Part shown: positions 18,409 through 27,318 of the stretch, in pieces
Position numbering within the stretch: the stretch's first letter is position 1
Layout of the letters: every line of letters begins with the position of its first letter
Assembly: GCA_951813395.1 (NCBI GenBank)
Contig: OX638356.1
Coordinates: 3,794,501 to 3,858,500, forward strand
DNA from: Longimicrobiales bacterium
GTDB taxonomy: Bacteria; Gemmatimonadota; Gemmatimonadetes; Longimicrobiales; Gaopeijiaceae
Length of the DNA: 64,000 nt
Direction: 5' to 3'
Translations under genes and position numbers: made by a program
The notes under the pieces: generated by a model
The model's database searches: none
Seen by the model: only the letters and a program-made list of their open reading frames with translations
Told to the model about the DNA's origin: nothing

Positions 18409-21234
18409 CTACCGCCTCCCGCCGCGCCCACCTCCCCGTCCCCCGCGGCCGCCCATCCGGTTCCCCAGCCTGTACATGACCCTGAGCATGAAGTACTGCC
18501 CCAGCGACTCCGTGCGCGACTCCTCGATGTAGTTCGCGGAATTGGTCACGGCGACGCCCTGATTCTGATTCAGCAGATCGTAGGCCTGCAATTCGATCTC
18601 GGCACGGCCGTCGATCACGCGCCGGGTGATGGCGGCGTCCCAGCGCGCCACGTTCCGCGATTCCGCGAACAGACCCTGGTCATAGGTGCGATAGCGGAAG
18701 TCCGTTCCCAGCTCCCAGGCGCCGAGATACCAGGTGCCCTCGGCTTCGTACTCGCTGTTCACGTAGTTCCGATTCAGTTCCTGGTTGAGCGAGTACTTGA
18801 CATCGTTGAGGTTGAAGCTCGCCGAAACTTCCACATCGAACCGGTTCTTCACGCGGTTGTCCACGCCGATCTCGAAGGTGTTGCGCAGGATCCGGCTCTC
18901 GTTGGCCGCGAGATTGACGAGCTCCGTGCCCTCGGAATACGAGACCCTGTACTCCAGATCGAGGTCGATGCCGAGCCTCCGGACCGGGGTGCCGAAATTC
19001 GCTCCCAGGTTGCCGGACCATTCGCCGTCGGTGTTCACCGGCATCCGCGTCTGGAACCCCCGCTCGTCGAAGAGGCGCGAAGTCGAGATGCTGTTGTGGT
19101 TGTAGGTGAAGCCGGCGAAGGTGAAGAGATTGATGAAGCTGAACTGGTCGAAGAAGCGGTAGTCGGCGTTGACACGGTGCACGTATTCGGGGCGCAGATC
19201 CGGATTGCCCGAGTAGACGTTGAGCGGATCGCGGTTGTCCGGGTAGGGCTGGAGCTGCGTCAGCGACGGCTCGCGGCTGGTTCCGCGGTACCGGAACTCC
19301 AGGTTCTGTCCTTCCTTGATCTCGTTCTTGAACTGGGCGTTTGCCAACAGGTGCGTGTAGCCGTTCTCGATCGTCTGGTCACGGTCCAGGATGACGCCGT
19401 CCAGCTGCGACCGCTGCAGTTCGAGTCCGACCGTCAGCCAGGAACGCTCGTTGTTGCGGCTGTAGCGCGCTCCGCCCCGCAGGTACGTGTACGCGCGTTC
19501 GAACCCGGAACTCAGCCGGTCGTTGAAGAGGGGCGCACCGTCCACAAGGTCGTAGACCGAGTTGTTGCGATCCTCATTCGTCGAATTGCGCTGGCCGAAA
19601 AGCTCCATGGTATGGCCCTCGGCAAGCGGCTGCGTCAGCGACAGCCGCGCGGAGTTGTTCCAGGTCCGCCCCACCCGCGTCTGCTCCTGCAGGATCTCCT
19701 CCGAACCGCCGACGCGTTCCCGCTGGCCCCGCACCTCGCCCGTGACCACCGACGACAGATCGGAGGACAGATCCGAGTCCTGCACGCCGCTTCTCAGCTC
19801 GGCAACCAGGCTGCGGCCGTCCTCATTCAGCCGCTTCCGCCACGTGAGGCGTCCGTTCCCGCCCAGGTCGTCCCCGTCCACGAGATAGTCCGTGATGGCC
19901 GAATTGAGCATGCTGCCGCTCAGCGTGTGCGTCTGCCGGTCCGCGAAGGAGGTGTGCGACGAAGCGCGCGTGTTCCCGTCCATGCGCAACCGCAGGTCGT
20001 GGCCTTCCGAGAAGGTGACCTGGGCGTTGAGGTTCACTCGCTGGTTCAGATTGCCGGTCTCCTGGTTGCTGGTCTGGTCGACAAACGACGCGACATCCGA
20101 CCCGAAGAGCGCCTGCTGCTGCAGGGTCCGGTCCTGGAGATTGTCGAGCTGGCTGACGAAATAGCTTCCCCTCACCCATGTGTCGTCGCCGCCGCCGAAG
20201 TCGCGGCTCGCGTTGAGTCCCACGCTCATCGTCTCGGTAAAGCCGTCGTTGCCCCCACCTCCGCGCCCGCCGCCACCCGCAAAGTCCGCGAAGTCGCGCC
20301 AGTTGAAGCCCGCGCGATTGACGTTGTTCGCGTTCGCGGTCAGCGCGAGCTGCGTGTTGGGCGAAAACCGGTTCAGCGTCAGGGAACCGTCGTAGCGCGC
20401 TTCGTTGCCGATCGGTCCCGCGAGGCGGGACTGAGCATTGACATCGCCGCCGACGCCGCCCCTGGCCCGGCCGAAGTACCCGCGCCGCGCCTCCTCCCTC
20501 AGCCTGAGGTCGATCGTGCGCTCGTCCTCGCCGTCCGGGATGCCGGTGAACTCGGCCATGTCGGACTGCTTGTCGTACACGTCCACCTGCGCCACCGCAT
20601 CGGCCGGCAGGTTCTGCGTCGCAACCGTCGCGTCGCCGCCGAAGAACTCCCTGCCGTCGACCAGGACATTCTGGACCTCCTCGCCCTGCGCCGTGATCGT
20701 ACCGTCAGACTCGACCTGAATCCCGGGCAGCCTGCGCAGTAGGTCCTCGACGGAGGCGTTGGGAGGCGTGGGGAAGGCCAGCGCGTTGTAGCTGAGCGTG
20801 TCGCGCCGATTCACGAACGGGACGTGCTCGACACTGACAACGAGCGAGTCCATTTCCAGCGCCGTGACCGACATTACGACCTCCCCGGCGTCCACGTCGG
20901 CGCCCGCAACGTCGAAATCGCGGCGCAGCGTCCGGTATCCGATGAGGGTGACCTGCAGGATGTACGCGCCCGGAGACAGCCCCGGGATCGTGAAGGCGCC
21001 GTCGCCCGAGCTGAGCGTGTACCTGGTCAGTACGGAATCCGGCCGCGTCAGGGCGACCACCATCGCGTTCTGAAGGCCCGTGCCCAACGAGTCGGAAACG
21101 ACCCCCTGCACGCTGTACTCCTCCTGGCCCATGACCGGCGCGGCGGCGGCAAGGAGCGCCATCGCCCCCACCACCCCCCGCAGCGCCGACCGAAAAGTCG
21201 CGCCTCGGGGGCGCATCGTACCGTCTGCCTTCAT
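18409..21234 (-). CDS. TonB-dependent-receptor-like outer-membrane beta-barrel protein
   Basis: 941 residues from ATG 21234 (a second ATG lies at 21216). A signal peptide ends at PVMGQ. A carboxypeptidase-regulatory-like domain follows (about 35-125: QGVVSDSLGTGLQNAMV to ALEMDSLVV), then a plug domain with FPTPPNASVEDLLRRLPGIQ, NVLVDGREFFGGD and FTGIPDGEDERTIDL, then a long barrel rich in aromatic-ended strands. The last strand reads SLGQYFMLRVMYRLGN and is followed by an unusual Gly/Arg tail (MGGRGGRGGGRGGRR), so the protein does not end in the usual aromatic residue. It probably imports or binds a polymer or peptide ligand across the outer membrane. It is preceded 20 bases upstream by the GLPGLI gene, a pairing familiar from Bacteroidota. 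Confidence 0.92.
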   Translation of the reverse strand: MKADGTMRPRGATFRSALRGVVGAMALLAAAAPVMGQEEYSVQGVVSDSLGTGLQNAMVVALTRPDSVLTRYTLSSGDGAFTIPGLSPGAYILQVTLIGYRTLRRDFDVAGADVDAGEVVMSVTALEMDSLVVSVEHVPFVNRRDTLSYNALAFPTPPNASVEDLLRRLPGIQVESDGTITAQGEEVQNVLVDGREFFGGDATVATQNLPADAVAQVDVYDKQSDMAEFTGIPDGEDERTIDLRLREEARRGYFGRARGGVGGDVNAQSRLAGPIGNEARYDGSLTLNRFSPNTQLALTANANNVNRAGFNWRDFADFAGGGGRGGGGNDGFTETMSVGLNASRDFGGGDDTWVRGSYFVSQLDNLQDRTLQQQALFGSDVASFVDQTSNQETGNLNQRVNLNAQVTFSEGHDLRLRMDGNTRASSHTSFADRQTHTLSGSMLNSAITDYLVDGDDLGGNGRLTWRKRLNEDGRSLVAELRSGVQDSDLSSDLSSVVTGEVRGQRERVGGSEEILQEQTRVGRTWNNSARLSLTQPLAEGHTMELFGQRNSTNEDRNNSVYDLVDGAPLFNDRLSSGFERAYTYLRGGARYSRNNERSWLTVGLELQRSQLDGVILDRDQTIENGYTHLLANAQFKNEIKEGQNLEFRYRGTSREPSLTQLQPYPDNRDPLNVYSGNPDLRPEYVHRVNADYRFFDQFSFINLFTFAGFTYNHNSISTSRLFDERGFQTRMPVNTDGEWSGNLGANFGTPVRRLGIDLDLEYRVSYSEGTELVNLAANESRILRNTFEIGVDNRVKNRFDVEVSASFNLNDVKYSLNQELNRNYVNSEYEAEGTWYLGAWELGTDFRYRTYDQGLFAESRNVARWDAAITRRVIDGRAEIELQAYDLLNQNQGVAVTNSANYIEESRTESLGQYFMLRVMYRLGNRMGGRGGRGGGRGGRR

Positions 21235-21254
21235 TCCAGCCACCAGTCCACCCC

Positions 21255-22034
21255 TTACTCGCGGTCGCCACCTCGGCGCCGATTCAGTTGTTCGAGTTCT
21301 TCCAGCTTCTCCGCCACGATCCCTTCGTACTCCTCCCTCGAGACCTCGTCGCCGTCCTCGGGCGCGCGGATCAATCCCTCCTCGACGCCCTCGAGCACGA
21401 TTTCCGACGCGAAGTACTGGGTACGCCCACCGTCCAGCGACAGCACCAGGATCATGCCCGGCAGGCCCCCGTAAGAGGCGGGGCCGCCCGAAACGGGGAT
21501 CTCGGGAGTGAACCACGCCTCGATCGACGTGCCGTCGTGCTCCGCCGTGGCCTTGATCACCATGCGGCCCAGGTGCTCCGCCTGCTCGCTGGTCAGACGC
21601 CACGCGTATGTCGGCGGCGAGCCCCCGATCCTGAACATCCGCCCCATGAACTCGCGCGTCTCGACGAGCGCCCCCTGCTCGTAGTCGACCCACGTATCGC
21701 GCACGATCTCCTGATCGCGCCGAGAGGCGGATTGCCTCTTGATTCTCAGCAACCGCCCGAGCCACCGATCCGAGATCATCCGGCCCCCGGAACCGGCGGA
21801 TTCGCCCCCCTCGCCGGGCACCGCGGTCATGAGCGAGGCCGACGGGCCGAAGTGAAGGAGCACGATGCCCGTTTCGGAGTCCGGCATCATGTCTTCCCAC
21901 CCTTCGGGAACCTCGAAGTCGTACTGGTGCGAAAAGGTATAGGCGATCGTGCCCTGCTGAGCGGAGAGCGCGACCGGGAAGAGCAGCGCAACCGCGAAGC
22001 CCGTCATCGTGAACGGCGACGCGAGGCGCCCCAT
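21255..22034 (-). CDS. GLPGLI family protein
   Basis: 259 residues from ATG 22034, the start that opens a standard signal peptide (MGRLASPFTMTGFAVALLF, cleaved after ALSAQ). Upstream in-frame starts at 22076, 22082, 22088 and TTG 22115 would only add a non-hydrophobic leader. The family motif is present as YGGLPGMILVLSLDGG in the last third, after a conserved alternating-strand region (IKATAEHDGTSIEAWFTPEI). The family was defined in Bacteroidota, where members are secreted and often lie next to carboxypeptidase-regulatory-like TonB receptors, as here. Molecular function is unknown. The gene sits between the M14 peptidase and the receptor with short gaps on both sides. Confidence 0.88.
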   Translation of the reverse strand: MGRLASPFTMTGFAVALLFPVALSAQQGTIAYTFSHQYDFEVPEGWEDMMPDSETGIVLLHFGPSASLMTAVPGEGGESAGSGGRMISDRWLGRLLRIKRQSASRRDQEIVRDTWVDYEQGALVETREFMGRMFRIGGSPPTYAWRLTSEQAEHLGRMVIKATAEHDGTSIEAWFTPEIPVSGGPASYGGLPGMILVLSLDGGRTQYFASEIVLEGVEEGLIRAPEDGDEVSREEYEGIVAEKLEELEQLNRRRGGDRE

Positions 22035-22154
22035 ACCCGACGCCGACGCGATGCGGATCGGTGGTGCGGAGTCCATGCCCATGTTCATACCGATACGACA
22101 GGGGACTCGTTCCAAACGTTGCCGACGGACGCGGTCGGCGGAGGTCTGCAGACG

Positions 22155-24932
22155 CTATTTCCCCTCTGCTTCCTCCTCATCTTCGGGCGCTTCCCAGAAG
22201 TCCGGATTGGCCGGTCCCGCCGCCGCGACCGCCGCTCCGTAGAGCGCCGCGTTGAAGACGATCCGGAAGTTGCCGAACGGCTGGGCGCGCCATTGCGGCT
22301 TCATCCCGAGCAGGATCACGCGGCCGTCGCCGTGTTGCACGTCCAGGGCGGCCGCATAGCCCTGCAGGTGCTCCTCGCCCAGCAGGTATCCGGAGAGCAG
22401 CGGAGAGCCGTCCGCGGGGTACTTTGCGAGGACCGCGCCCTCGAAGCCCTCGTCGGTAGTGAAGACGGGACTGCGCTCCACCACGACTTTCGACCGCGCG
22501 GGCATGCCCGACATCACCGGGTGCGACGGGTCGACCTCCATCTCGACGATCGAGCCGCTCATGAAGTACTCCGCCGCGTCCAGATCCGCGATCACGTTCT
22601 TCACCGGCAGGTGGAACTGCGCGATCGCGAACATGCTGGCGTTGTTGAACGTCACCAGCGTTCCGCCGCCCCGCACGAATTCGTCCAGGGCACGCACGCC
22701 CACCGCGCCGATCCCGCCCTCGTAGCGCGGCGGCACGGTCCCCTTGGCGAAGCCGTTCAGGATCTGGCCCGCGCCCATGTCGGCGATGATGATCACGTCG
22801 TAGCGGTCCCGCAGGCCGCCCGCGAGCACGTCCGGATTGCGGAGGCTGGTGAACTCGAAGCCGTAGCGCTCCAGCAGCCAGCGCGTCCACCCTTCGTCCA
22901 TCGACGGGTTCCAGGGGCGATAGAGGCCGATTCGGGGCTGCGAAAACCGCGTGCCTGTGGCACCCGCCCGCTCGGTCCGCAACCCCAGATCCGTGACCAG
23001 CGCGCTCCTCGCCGATCCGGACAAGCCGGTGATCAGGTAGTGGCCGGTAGCGCCCGCACCACCGTCCTCTCCCGCGGATCCCGGCACGAAGCTGACCTGG
23101 GCGCCCGCGCTCCAGGCCCGGTTCAAGGCCTTGAACGTGTTGTTTTGCGCCGGATCGACGGCCAGGCCACTGCCGCCGCCGTCCGTACCCGCGGGGGGAA
23201 CGATGGCCGCGGCGACGGGGTGACTGTCGAAGCCGACGCCGGTGGGCGAGTCGAAAGGAGCCGCATCGTCGACATCGGCATCCCACCCGAGCATGGCGCC
23301 GCCCGTGCCCAGCACGGTCATGGCCCCCCTCACGTCGTCCCCGAGCGGCGACGCAGCCTCGACCACCCGCACGCCCATCATGTACGGCAGCGTCCAGCCC
23401 GCCACGTCGTACGGCTGGTCCGGCGGCCCCTCGGGGTACTGGCGCAGGTCCGGGTAATCCTGCACGGCGAAGAGCTGGCGCGCGAAGTTGGCGAAGGGCT
23501 GGTCCATGGCGATCACCCAGGTCCCGGCCGGGTGCGCGATCCCGTCGTGCGTGACCGGCTCGCTCAGCTGGTGCACTTCGATCCCGTTGTAGGCAAGGCG
23601 GCGCAGCATCTCGACCGCCGCCACCGGGTCGTCCTGCCCCTGCGGCACGAAGTACCCGTACGGCGGCCCGTCCGTGTACTGCGCGATGATGTCGCGTCCC
23701 GCCTGGTAGCGGTTGAAGAGAAGGTCCCGCCGGTACTTGGCCGCGAAGTCCAGCACCGAAACCGACGCCGTGAGCATGTAGTCCACCGCGTCGCGCAGGC
23801 GCCACCACCCACCCTCCCAGGGACTGCTGTAGAGCGACTGCGGCCGCAGTTCGCGGGTGCGCGGCGGAAAGTCCTGCAGCGTGTAGAAGCCGGGCGTCGC
23901 GTAGCGGTAGAGTCCGGTCTCGGTCAGGAACGACGCGACGTTGTGAAAGTTGTTGGCGTGGTCCATGAAGCCGGGATACCAGTTGTCGAATCCGGTCCCC
24001 ATGTGCATGGCGCCCCTCTGGCCGCGCTCCTCCAGCGCCTGCGCCATGGACATCCCGATCAGGTTGACCGTGCGCCACATGAGCGGGTGGACGTGCGGCG
24101 AGATCGGCTCGGCAAACGGCGGAATCCAGATGCGCGTCGGGAAGGGCGAACTCTGGTGGTGGTTGTACAGGATCTGCGGCTCCCACTCGCGCGCCACCCG
24201 CGTGGCCATCCGCGACTCGATCTGATTGATCATGTAGCCGTCGCGGTTGTTGTCGTGCCCGATGTACTTCTGGTAGAGGAACGGCGCCGGCGCGACCTCG
24301 TACGACGTGCCCAGGTTGGAGCGGTACCACTCGGCGATCATCGTCTGCCCGTCGGGGTTGATCGACGGCCACAGCATGAGGATCACGTTGTCGAGAATGG
24401 CACGGGTTTCGGGGTCGTCGTCGCCGGTTACAAGGTCGTAGGCGAGCTGGATCGTGTGCTGCGCGTGCGCAACCTCGGTGGCGTGCAGCCCCCCGTCGAT
24501 GTGGACGAGCGCGCGGCCCTCCTCGGCGAGCGCACGGGCCTCGTCGTCGGACAGGCCACGAGGGTGCGCAAGCCTCAGCGCGATATCCCGGTGCCGGTCG
24601 AGTGCCCGCAGGTTCTCGGCGCTGGAGATGAGCGCGATGTACACGGGCCGTCCGAACGAGCTGCGCCCCACCTCCCGCAGTTCAAGGCGGTCGCTGGCCG
24701 CTTCGAGCTGCCGGAAATAGTCGATCGACTCTTCGAAAGTGGCGAGGAAGAAGTCCGCGCCCACGCGCTGGCCGAGCACGGACTCGGGCGTCGGGATCTG
24801 TGCGGCGAGGGGGTTGGTGGGGTTGGTGAGGGCGATGGCGGCTGCCAGGGCCGCCAGGCCGCACGGAATCGCCTGCCGCGCCACGCGGCCCCGGATGGAA
24901 TGCGGACCGGGTCCGACCGGTTTCGTTCTCAT
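22155..24932 (-). CDS. Secreted M14-family zinc carboxypeptidase
   Basis: 925 residues from ATG 24932 (GTG 24941 is possible). A signal peptide ends near NPLAAQ (residue 45). The M14 catalytic domain follows: HIDGGLHATEVAHAQ supplies His150 and Glu153 of the HxxE zinc site, with later conserved segments LWPSINPDGQTM, HDNNRDGYM and LYNHHQSSPFPTRIWIPP. The C-terminal 400 residues contain a region resembling class I glutamine amidotransferase folds (GVRALDEFVRGGGTLVTFNN). Large M14 proteins of this architecture occur in several scavenging phyla; they probably trim peptides outside the inner membrane. A paralogue is at 40758-43400. It is divergent from the vapBC pair (170 bases between the start codons). 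Confidence 0.92.
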   Translation of the reverse strand: MRTKPVGPGPHSIRGRVARQAIPCGLAALAAAIALTNPTNPLAAQIPTPESVLGQRVGADFFLATFEESIDYFRQLEAASDRLELREVGRSSFGRPVYIALISSAENLRALDRHRDIALRLAHPRGLSDDEARALAEEGRALVHIDGGLHATEVAHAQHTIQLAYDLVTGDDDPETRAILDNVILMLWPSINPDGQTMIAEWYRSNLGTSYEVAPAPFLYQKYIGHDNNRDGYMINQIESRMATRVAREWEPQILYNHHQSSPFPTRIWIPPFAEPISPHVHPLMWRTVNLIGMSMAQALEERGQRGAMHMGTGFDNWYPGFMDHANNFHNVASFLTETGLYRYATPGFYTLQDFPPRTRELRPQSLYSSPWEGGWWRLRDAVDYMLTASVSVLDFAAKYRRDLLFNRYQAGRDIIAQYTDGPPYGYFVPQGQDDPVAAVEMLRRLAYNGIEVHQLSEPVTHDGIAHPAGTWVIAMDQPFANFARQLFAVQDYPDLRQYPEGPPDQPYDVAGWTLPYMMGVRVVEAASPLGDDVRGAMTVLGTGGAMLGWDADVDDAAPFDSPTGVGFDSHPVAAAIVPPAGTDGGGSGLAVDPAQNNTFKALNRAWSAGAQVSFVPGSAGEDGGAGATGHYLITGLSGSARSALVTDLGLRTERAGATGTRFSQPRIGLYRPWNPSMDEGWTRWLLERYGFEFTSLRNPDVLAGGLRDRYDVIIIADMGAGQILNGFAKGTVPPRYEGGIGAVGVRALDEFVRGGGTLVTFNNASMFAIAQFHLPVKNVIADLDAAEYFMSGSIVEMEVDPSHPVMSGMPARSKVVVERSPVFTTDEGFEGAVLAKYPADGSPLLSGYLLGEEHLQGYAAALDVQHGDGRVILLGMKPQWRAQPFGNFRIVFNAALYGAAVAAAGPANPDFWEAPEDEEEAEGK

Positions 24933-25071
24933 GCAAATCACGCTTTCTCGCGCTGGACGCCGGATGGGGTCCTCGTGCGGACTTCCACGGTCGCGCCAGG
25001 CGCATCGGGTTGATCCTTCAGGGAGTTGGACGATACCCGAAGCCCGTCAGCCGACGCAACGGGGTTTGCCG

Positions 25072-25100
25072 CATATATGGTTACCATATACCATATATGG
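25072..25100. promoter_or_regulatory. Double-palindrome operator/promoter of the vapBC pair
   Basis: An AT-rich island in GC-rich DNA. TATATGG (25074-25080), a TTA spacer and CCATATA (25084-25090) form one inverted repeat; the perfect 10-base palindrome CCATATATGG (25091-25100) follows directly and ends one base before the antitoxin ATG. A -35-like TTGCCG (25066-25071) and -10-like TATACC (25087-25092) overlap the repeats. Ribbon-helix-helix antitoxins bind such tandem palindromes to repress their own operon. With a start site expected near 25099-25102 the message would be leaderless, which matches the lack of a ribosome binding site. Confidence 0.75.
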
Positions 25101-25101
25101 C

Positions 25102-25395
25102 ATGACAACGATCAAGACCACCGTGTACCTGAACGCGGCGGACTACCGCAAACTGAAGTCGCTGGCGGCCGATGAGGGACGCTCCGCGGCCGAGCTCGTG
25201 CGCGAGGCGGTGGCGGAATACACGGCACGGGCGACGGAACTGCCATGGCCACGGTCCATCGGGATCATGGACAGCGGTATCCCGGATCTGGCAGAGAGGT
25301 ACGAGGAGATGATGGACGGATTCGGTGCGGAGGGGCTCGACGAGCCGCACACCGCCATCAAGCCGCAACTTCATCCTCGGCACTACGATGATTGA
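25102..25395 (+). CDS. vapB: Ribbon-helix-helix (CopG-type) antitoxin
   Basis: 97 residues from ATG 25102, placed immediately after the operator palindromes. Residues 1-43 form a ribbon-helix-helix DNA-binding domain: the strand TTIKTTVYLNAADYRKLKSL, then a helix-turn-helix-like ADEGRSAAELVREAVAEY. The C-terminal half (PWPRSIGIMDSGIPDLAER and following acidic residues) is the likely toxin-neutralising tail. It is followed 20 bases later by a PIN-domain toxin gene. Expected role: neutralise the toxin and autorepress the operon through the adjacent palindromes. Confidence 0.92.
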   Translation: MTTIKTTVYLNAADYRKLKSLAADEGRSAAELVREAVAEYTARATELPWPRSIGIMDSGIPDLAERYEEMMDGFGAEGLDEPHTAIKPQLHPRHYDD

Positions 25396-25415
25396 GCTGA
25401 ACCGGACACGTCCAC

Positions 25416-25829
25416 GTGATCGTCGCTGACACGAGCGCCGTTCTGGCACTTCTGGATGCCGGCAGCCCAAGTCATGCGACAATCCGACGGATCTTTCGAG
25501 ATTTTCGAAGGAACTGGGTATTGCCGTGGGCGATATTGCCCGAACTCGACTACATGGTGTCGCAAAGAGGCGGTCCGGTGGCGGCTCAAGCCATGCGGGT
25601 CGACCTCGCGGAGGGCCGGTACCTTGTCGAATGGGGCGGGGCAGCGGATTTGCATCGGGCATTGGAACTCGACCGAACCTACCGGGACCTCTCACTGGGC
25701 CTTGTAGACGGCATCGTCATGGCCGTGGCGGAGCGGCTCGAAGCCCGCGCGATCGCGACGTTCGATTTACGCGACTTTGGAGCAGTCGCCCTCAAGGGCC
25801 GGCCGGAACTCTGGCCGCGGGATCTGTAG
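25416..25829 (+). CDS. vapC: PIN-domain ribonuclease toxin
   Basis: 137 residues from GTG 25416, a normal length for VapC. The acidic PIN residues are all present: Asp5 in IVADTSAV, Glu43 in LPELDYMV, Asp98 in GLVDGIVMAVAERL and Asp117 in ATFDLRDFG. VapC toxins are magnesium-dependent site-specific RNases that cleave tRNA or rRNA; the target cannot be predicted here. It is cotranscribed with the ribbon-helix-helix antitoxin (20-base gap). It ends 15 bases before the convergent GH109-like gene. Confidence 0.94.
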   Translation: MIVADTSAVLALLDAGSPSHATIRRIFRDFRRNWVLPWAILPELDYMVSQRGGPVAAQAMRVDLAEGRYLVEWGGAADLHRALELDRTYRDLSLGLVDGIVMAVAERLEARAIATFDLRDFGAVALKGRPELWPRDL

Positions 25830-25844
25830 GCGAGCGGTTGCACC

Positions 25845-27254
25845 CTACGCCCCCACCACCGGCCAGGGCGTCCACTCCCTCCACTTCCCACGCGTGAAGT
25901 CGGGGAACTCGACGGGCGCGCTCCCGTTGGCCACGCTGATCTCGGACAGCTCGCACACCGCGCTGAGCGCCGCCGCGTCGTAGACGTTCATGTCCAGGGG
26001 CAGACCCTCGCGCAGGCACTTGATGAGCCGGTAGTCCTCCATGAAGTCCATGCCGCCGTGACCCGCGCCGATCGAGGCCTCGCGGAGGGCGCGCCACAGG
26101 GGATGCTCGAAGCCGTCGTAGTAGACGTCAGCTTCCTCCCAGCGGTGCGACGGACTGCGGCCCTCGATGTACACGCGGTCGGGATAGCCCTGGAAGATCC
26201 CTCTCGTTCCCTGAACCTTGTTGATTCTGTCGTAGGGACGCGGGAGGTTCGTGTCGTGGGCCACGTAGATCGTCTTGCCGAGCGCGGTCTGGATGAGGCT
26301 CCCGTTGACGTCGCCCAGCGCGAAGGTTTCGGCGCGCTTCGGGTGGTCTTCCGGGTAGTTGGCGGCCGCCCACTCCTGCAGGCCGCGCGAGGGACTGCTC
26401 ATGGAGACGAGGAAGGCGAAGCGGTCCCCGCGGTTGATGTCCATGCAGTTGGCCACCGGGCCGAGTCCGTGCGTGGGGTAGAGGTTTCCGTTCCGCGTCC
26501 ACGAGTGATCGCGGCGCCAGAGTCCCTCGCCCTCGTCGGCGAACTTGATGCCGCGCAGGTCGTGCAGGTAGCCGCACTCGGCGTGCAGGATCTCACCCAG
26601 CAGGCCCTGCCGCACGAGGTTCAGGCAGAGGAGCTCGGCGCGCCCGTAGTTGACGTTCTCCATCATGGCGCAGTGGCGGCCGGTTCGCTCGGCCGTCTCC
26701 ACCAGGCGCCAGCAATCTTCCAGCGTGTACGCGGCGGGGACCTCGGTGGCCGCGTGCTTGCCGTTCTCCATGGCCGCGACGCAGACGGGGACGTGCCAGC
26801 GCCAGGGGGTCGCCGTGTAGACGAGGTCGACGTCGGCCTCGGCGCAGAGACGCTCGAAGTCGGTTTCGCCATTCGTGTAGAGGGCCGGACGGGGGTGGCC
26901 CGCCTCCTCGATGATGTCGGCTGCGCGTTCCGCGTGGGCTTCGCGGACGTCGCAAACGGCCGATACCACGCAACCGTCGATCCGCACCAGGTTCCGCACG
27001 TGCGCCGTGCCCATGCCGCCGACGCCCACGTAGCCGATCCGCACGTGGTCGATGGGCGGGGCGGCGAGGGGGTGGTCGGGCGGGGCCGGGAGGTTTTCCG
27101 GCACGGCTGCCGCCCGTTCCGTCGCGCCCTGACCCGATCCGGGGTCGCCGCAGCCCGCAATCGCGCCTGCCGCGACGCCCAGGGCGCCGGTCTTGAGGAA
27201 ATCCCGGCGGTCGAGGCCGGCGGAAGCAGGCATGTGGTCGCGGTCGTTTCTCAT
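25845..27254 (-). CDS. Tat-exported GH109-like NAD-dependent glycosidase (Gfo/Idh/MocA fold)
   Basis: 469 residues. The N-terminus has a twin-arginine signal (DRRDFLKTGALGVAAGAIAGC) with a cysteine that could be a lipobox. The Rossmann motif is GYVGVGGMGTAH. The region NGNLYPTHGLGPVANCMDIN plus RGDRF and LVSMSS is the hallmark that separates GH109 (alpha-N-acetylgalactosaminidase-type, NAD-dependent glycosidases) from other Gfo/Idh/MocA proteins. Such enzymes use tightly bound NAD for a redox-elimination mechanism, which suits export in folded form by Tat. The sugar specificity is inference. It lies just downstream of an MFS transporter on the same strand, a plausible pairing of periplasmic hydrolysis and uptake. 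Confidence 0.88.
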   Translation of the reverse strand: MRNDRDHMPASAGLDRRDFLKTGALGVAAGAIAGCGDPGSGQGATERAAAVPENLPAPPDHPLAAPPIDHVRIGYVGVGGMGTAHVRNLVRIDGCVVSAVCDVREAHAERAADIIEEAGHPRPALYTNGETDFERLCAEADVDLVYTATPWRWHVPVCVAAMENGKHAATEVPAAYTLEDCWRLVETAERTGRHCAMMENVNYGRAELLCLNLVRQGLLGEILHAECGYLHDLRGIKFADEGEGLWRRDHSWTRNGNLYPTHGLGPVANCMDINRGDRFAFLVSMSSPSRGLQEWAAANYPEDHPKRAETFALGDVNGSLIQTALGKTIYVAHDTNLPRPYDRINKVQGTRGIFQGYPDRVYIEGRSPSHRWEEADVYYDGFEHPLWRALREASIGAGHGGMDFMEDYRLIKCLREGLPLDMNVYDAAALSAVCELSEISVANGSAPVEFPDFTRGKWREWTPWPVVGA

Positions 27255-27318
27255 CGGTCGCCGTCCTTCAACTGAGGGGAATCCCGGTGCCGCAAGGTTG
27301 TGAGACGTTCGTGCCCGG

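Noticed and set aside
21288-25013. 1241-codon plus-strand open frame opposite the GLPGLI and M14 genes
   Set aside because: Same reasoning: no motif, biased composition, covered by well-supported genes on the other strand. The similar frame at 44564-47965 is rejected for the same reason.
24739-25101. Long upstream extension of the antitoxin frame
   Set aside because: It runs antisense through the M14 gene's 5' end and the operator; the ribbon-helix-helix domain begins exactly at ATG 25102.
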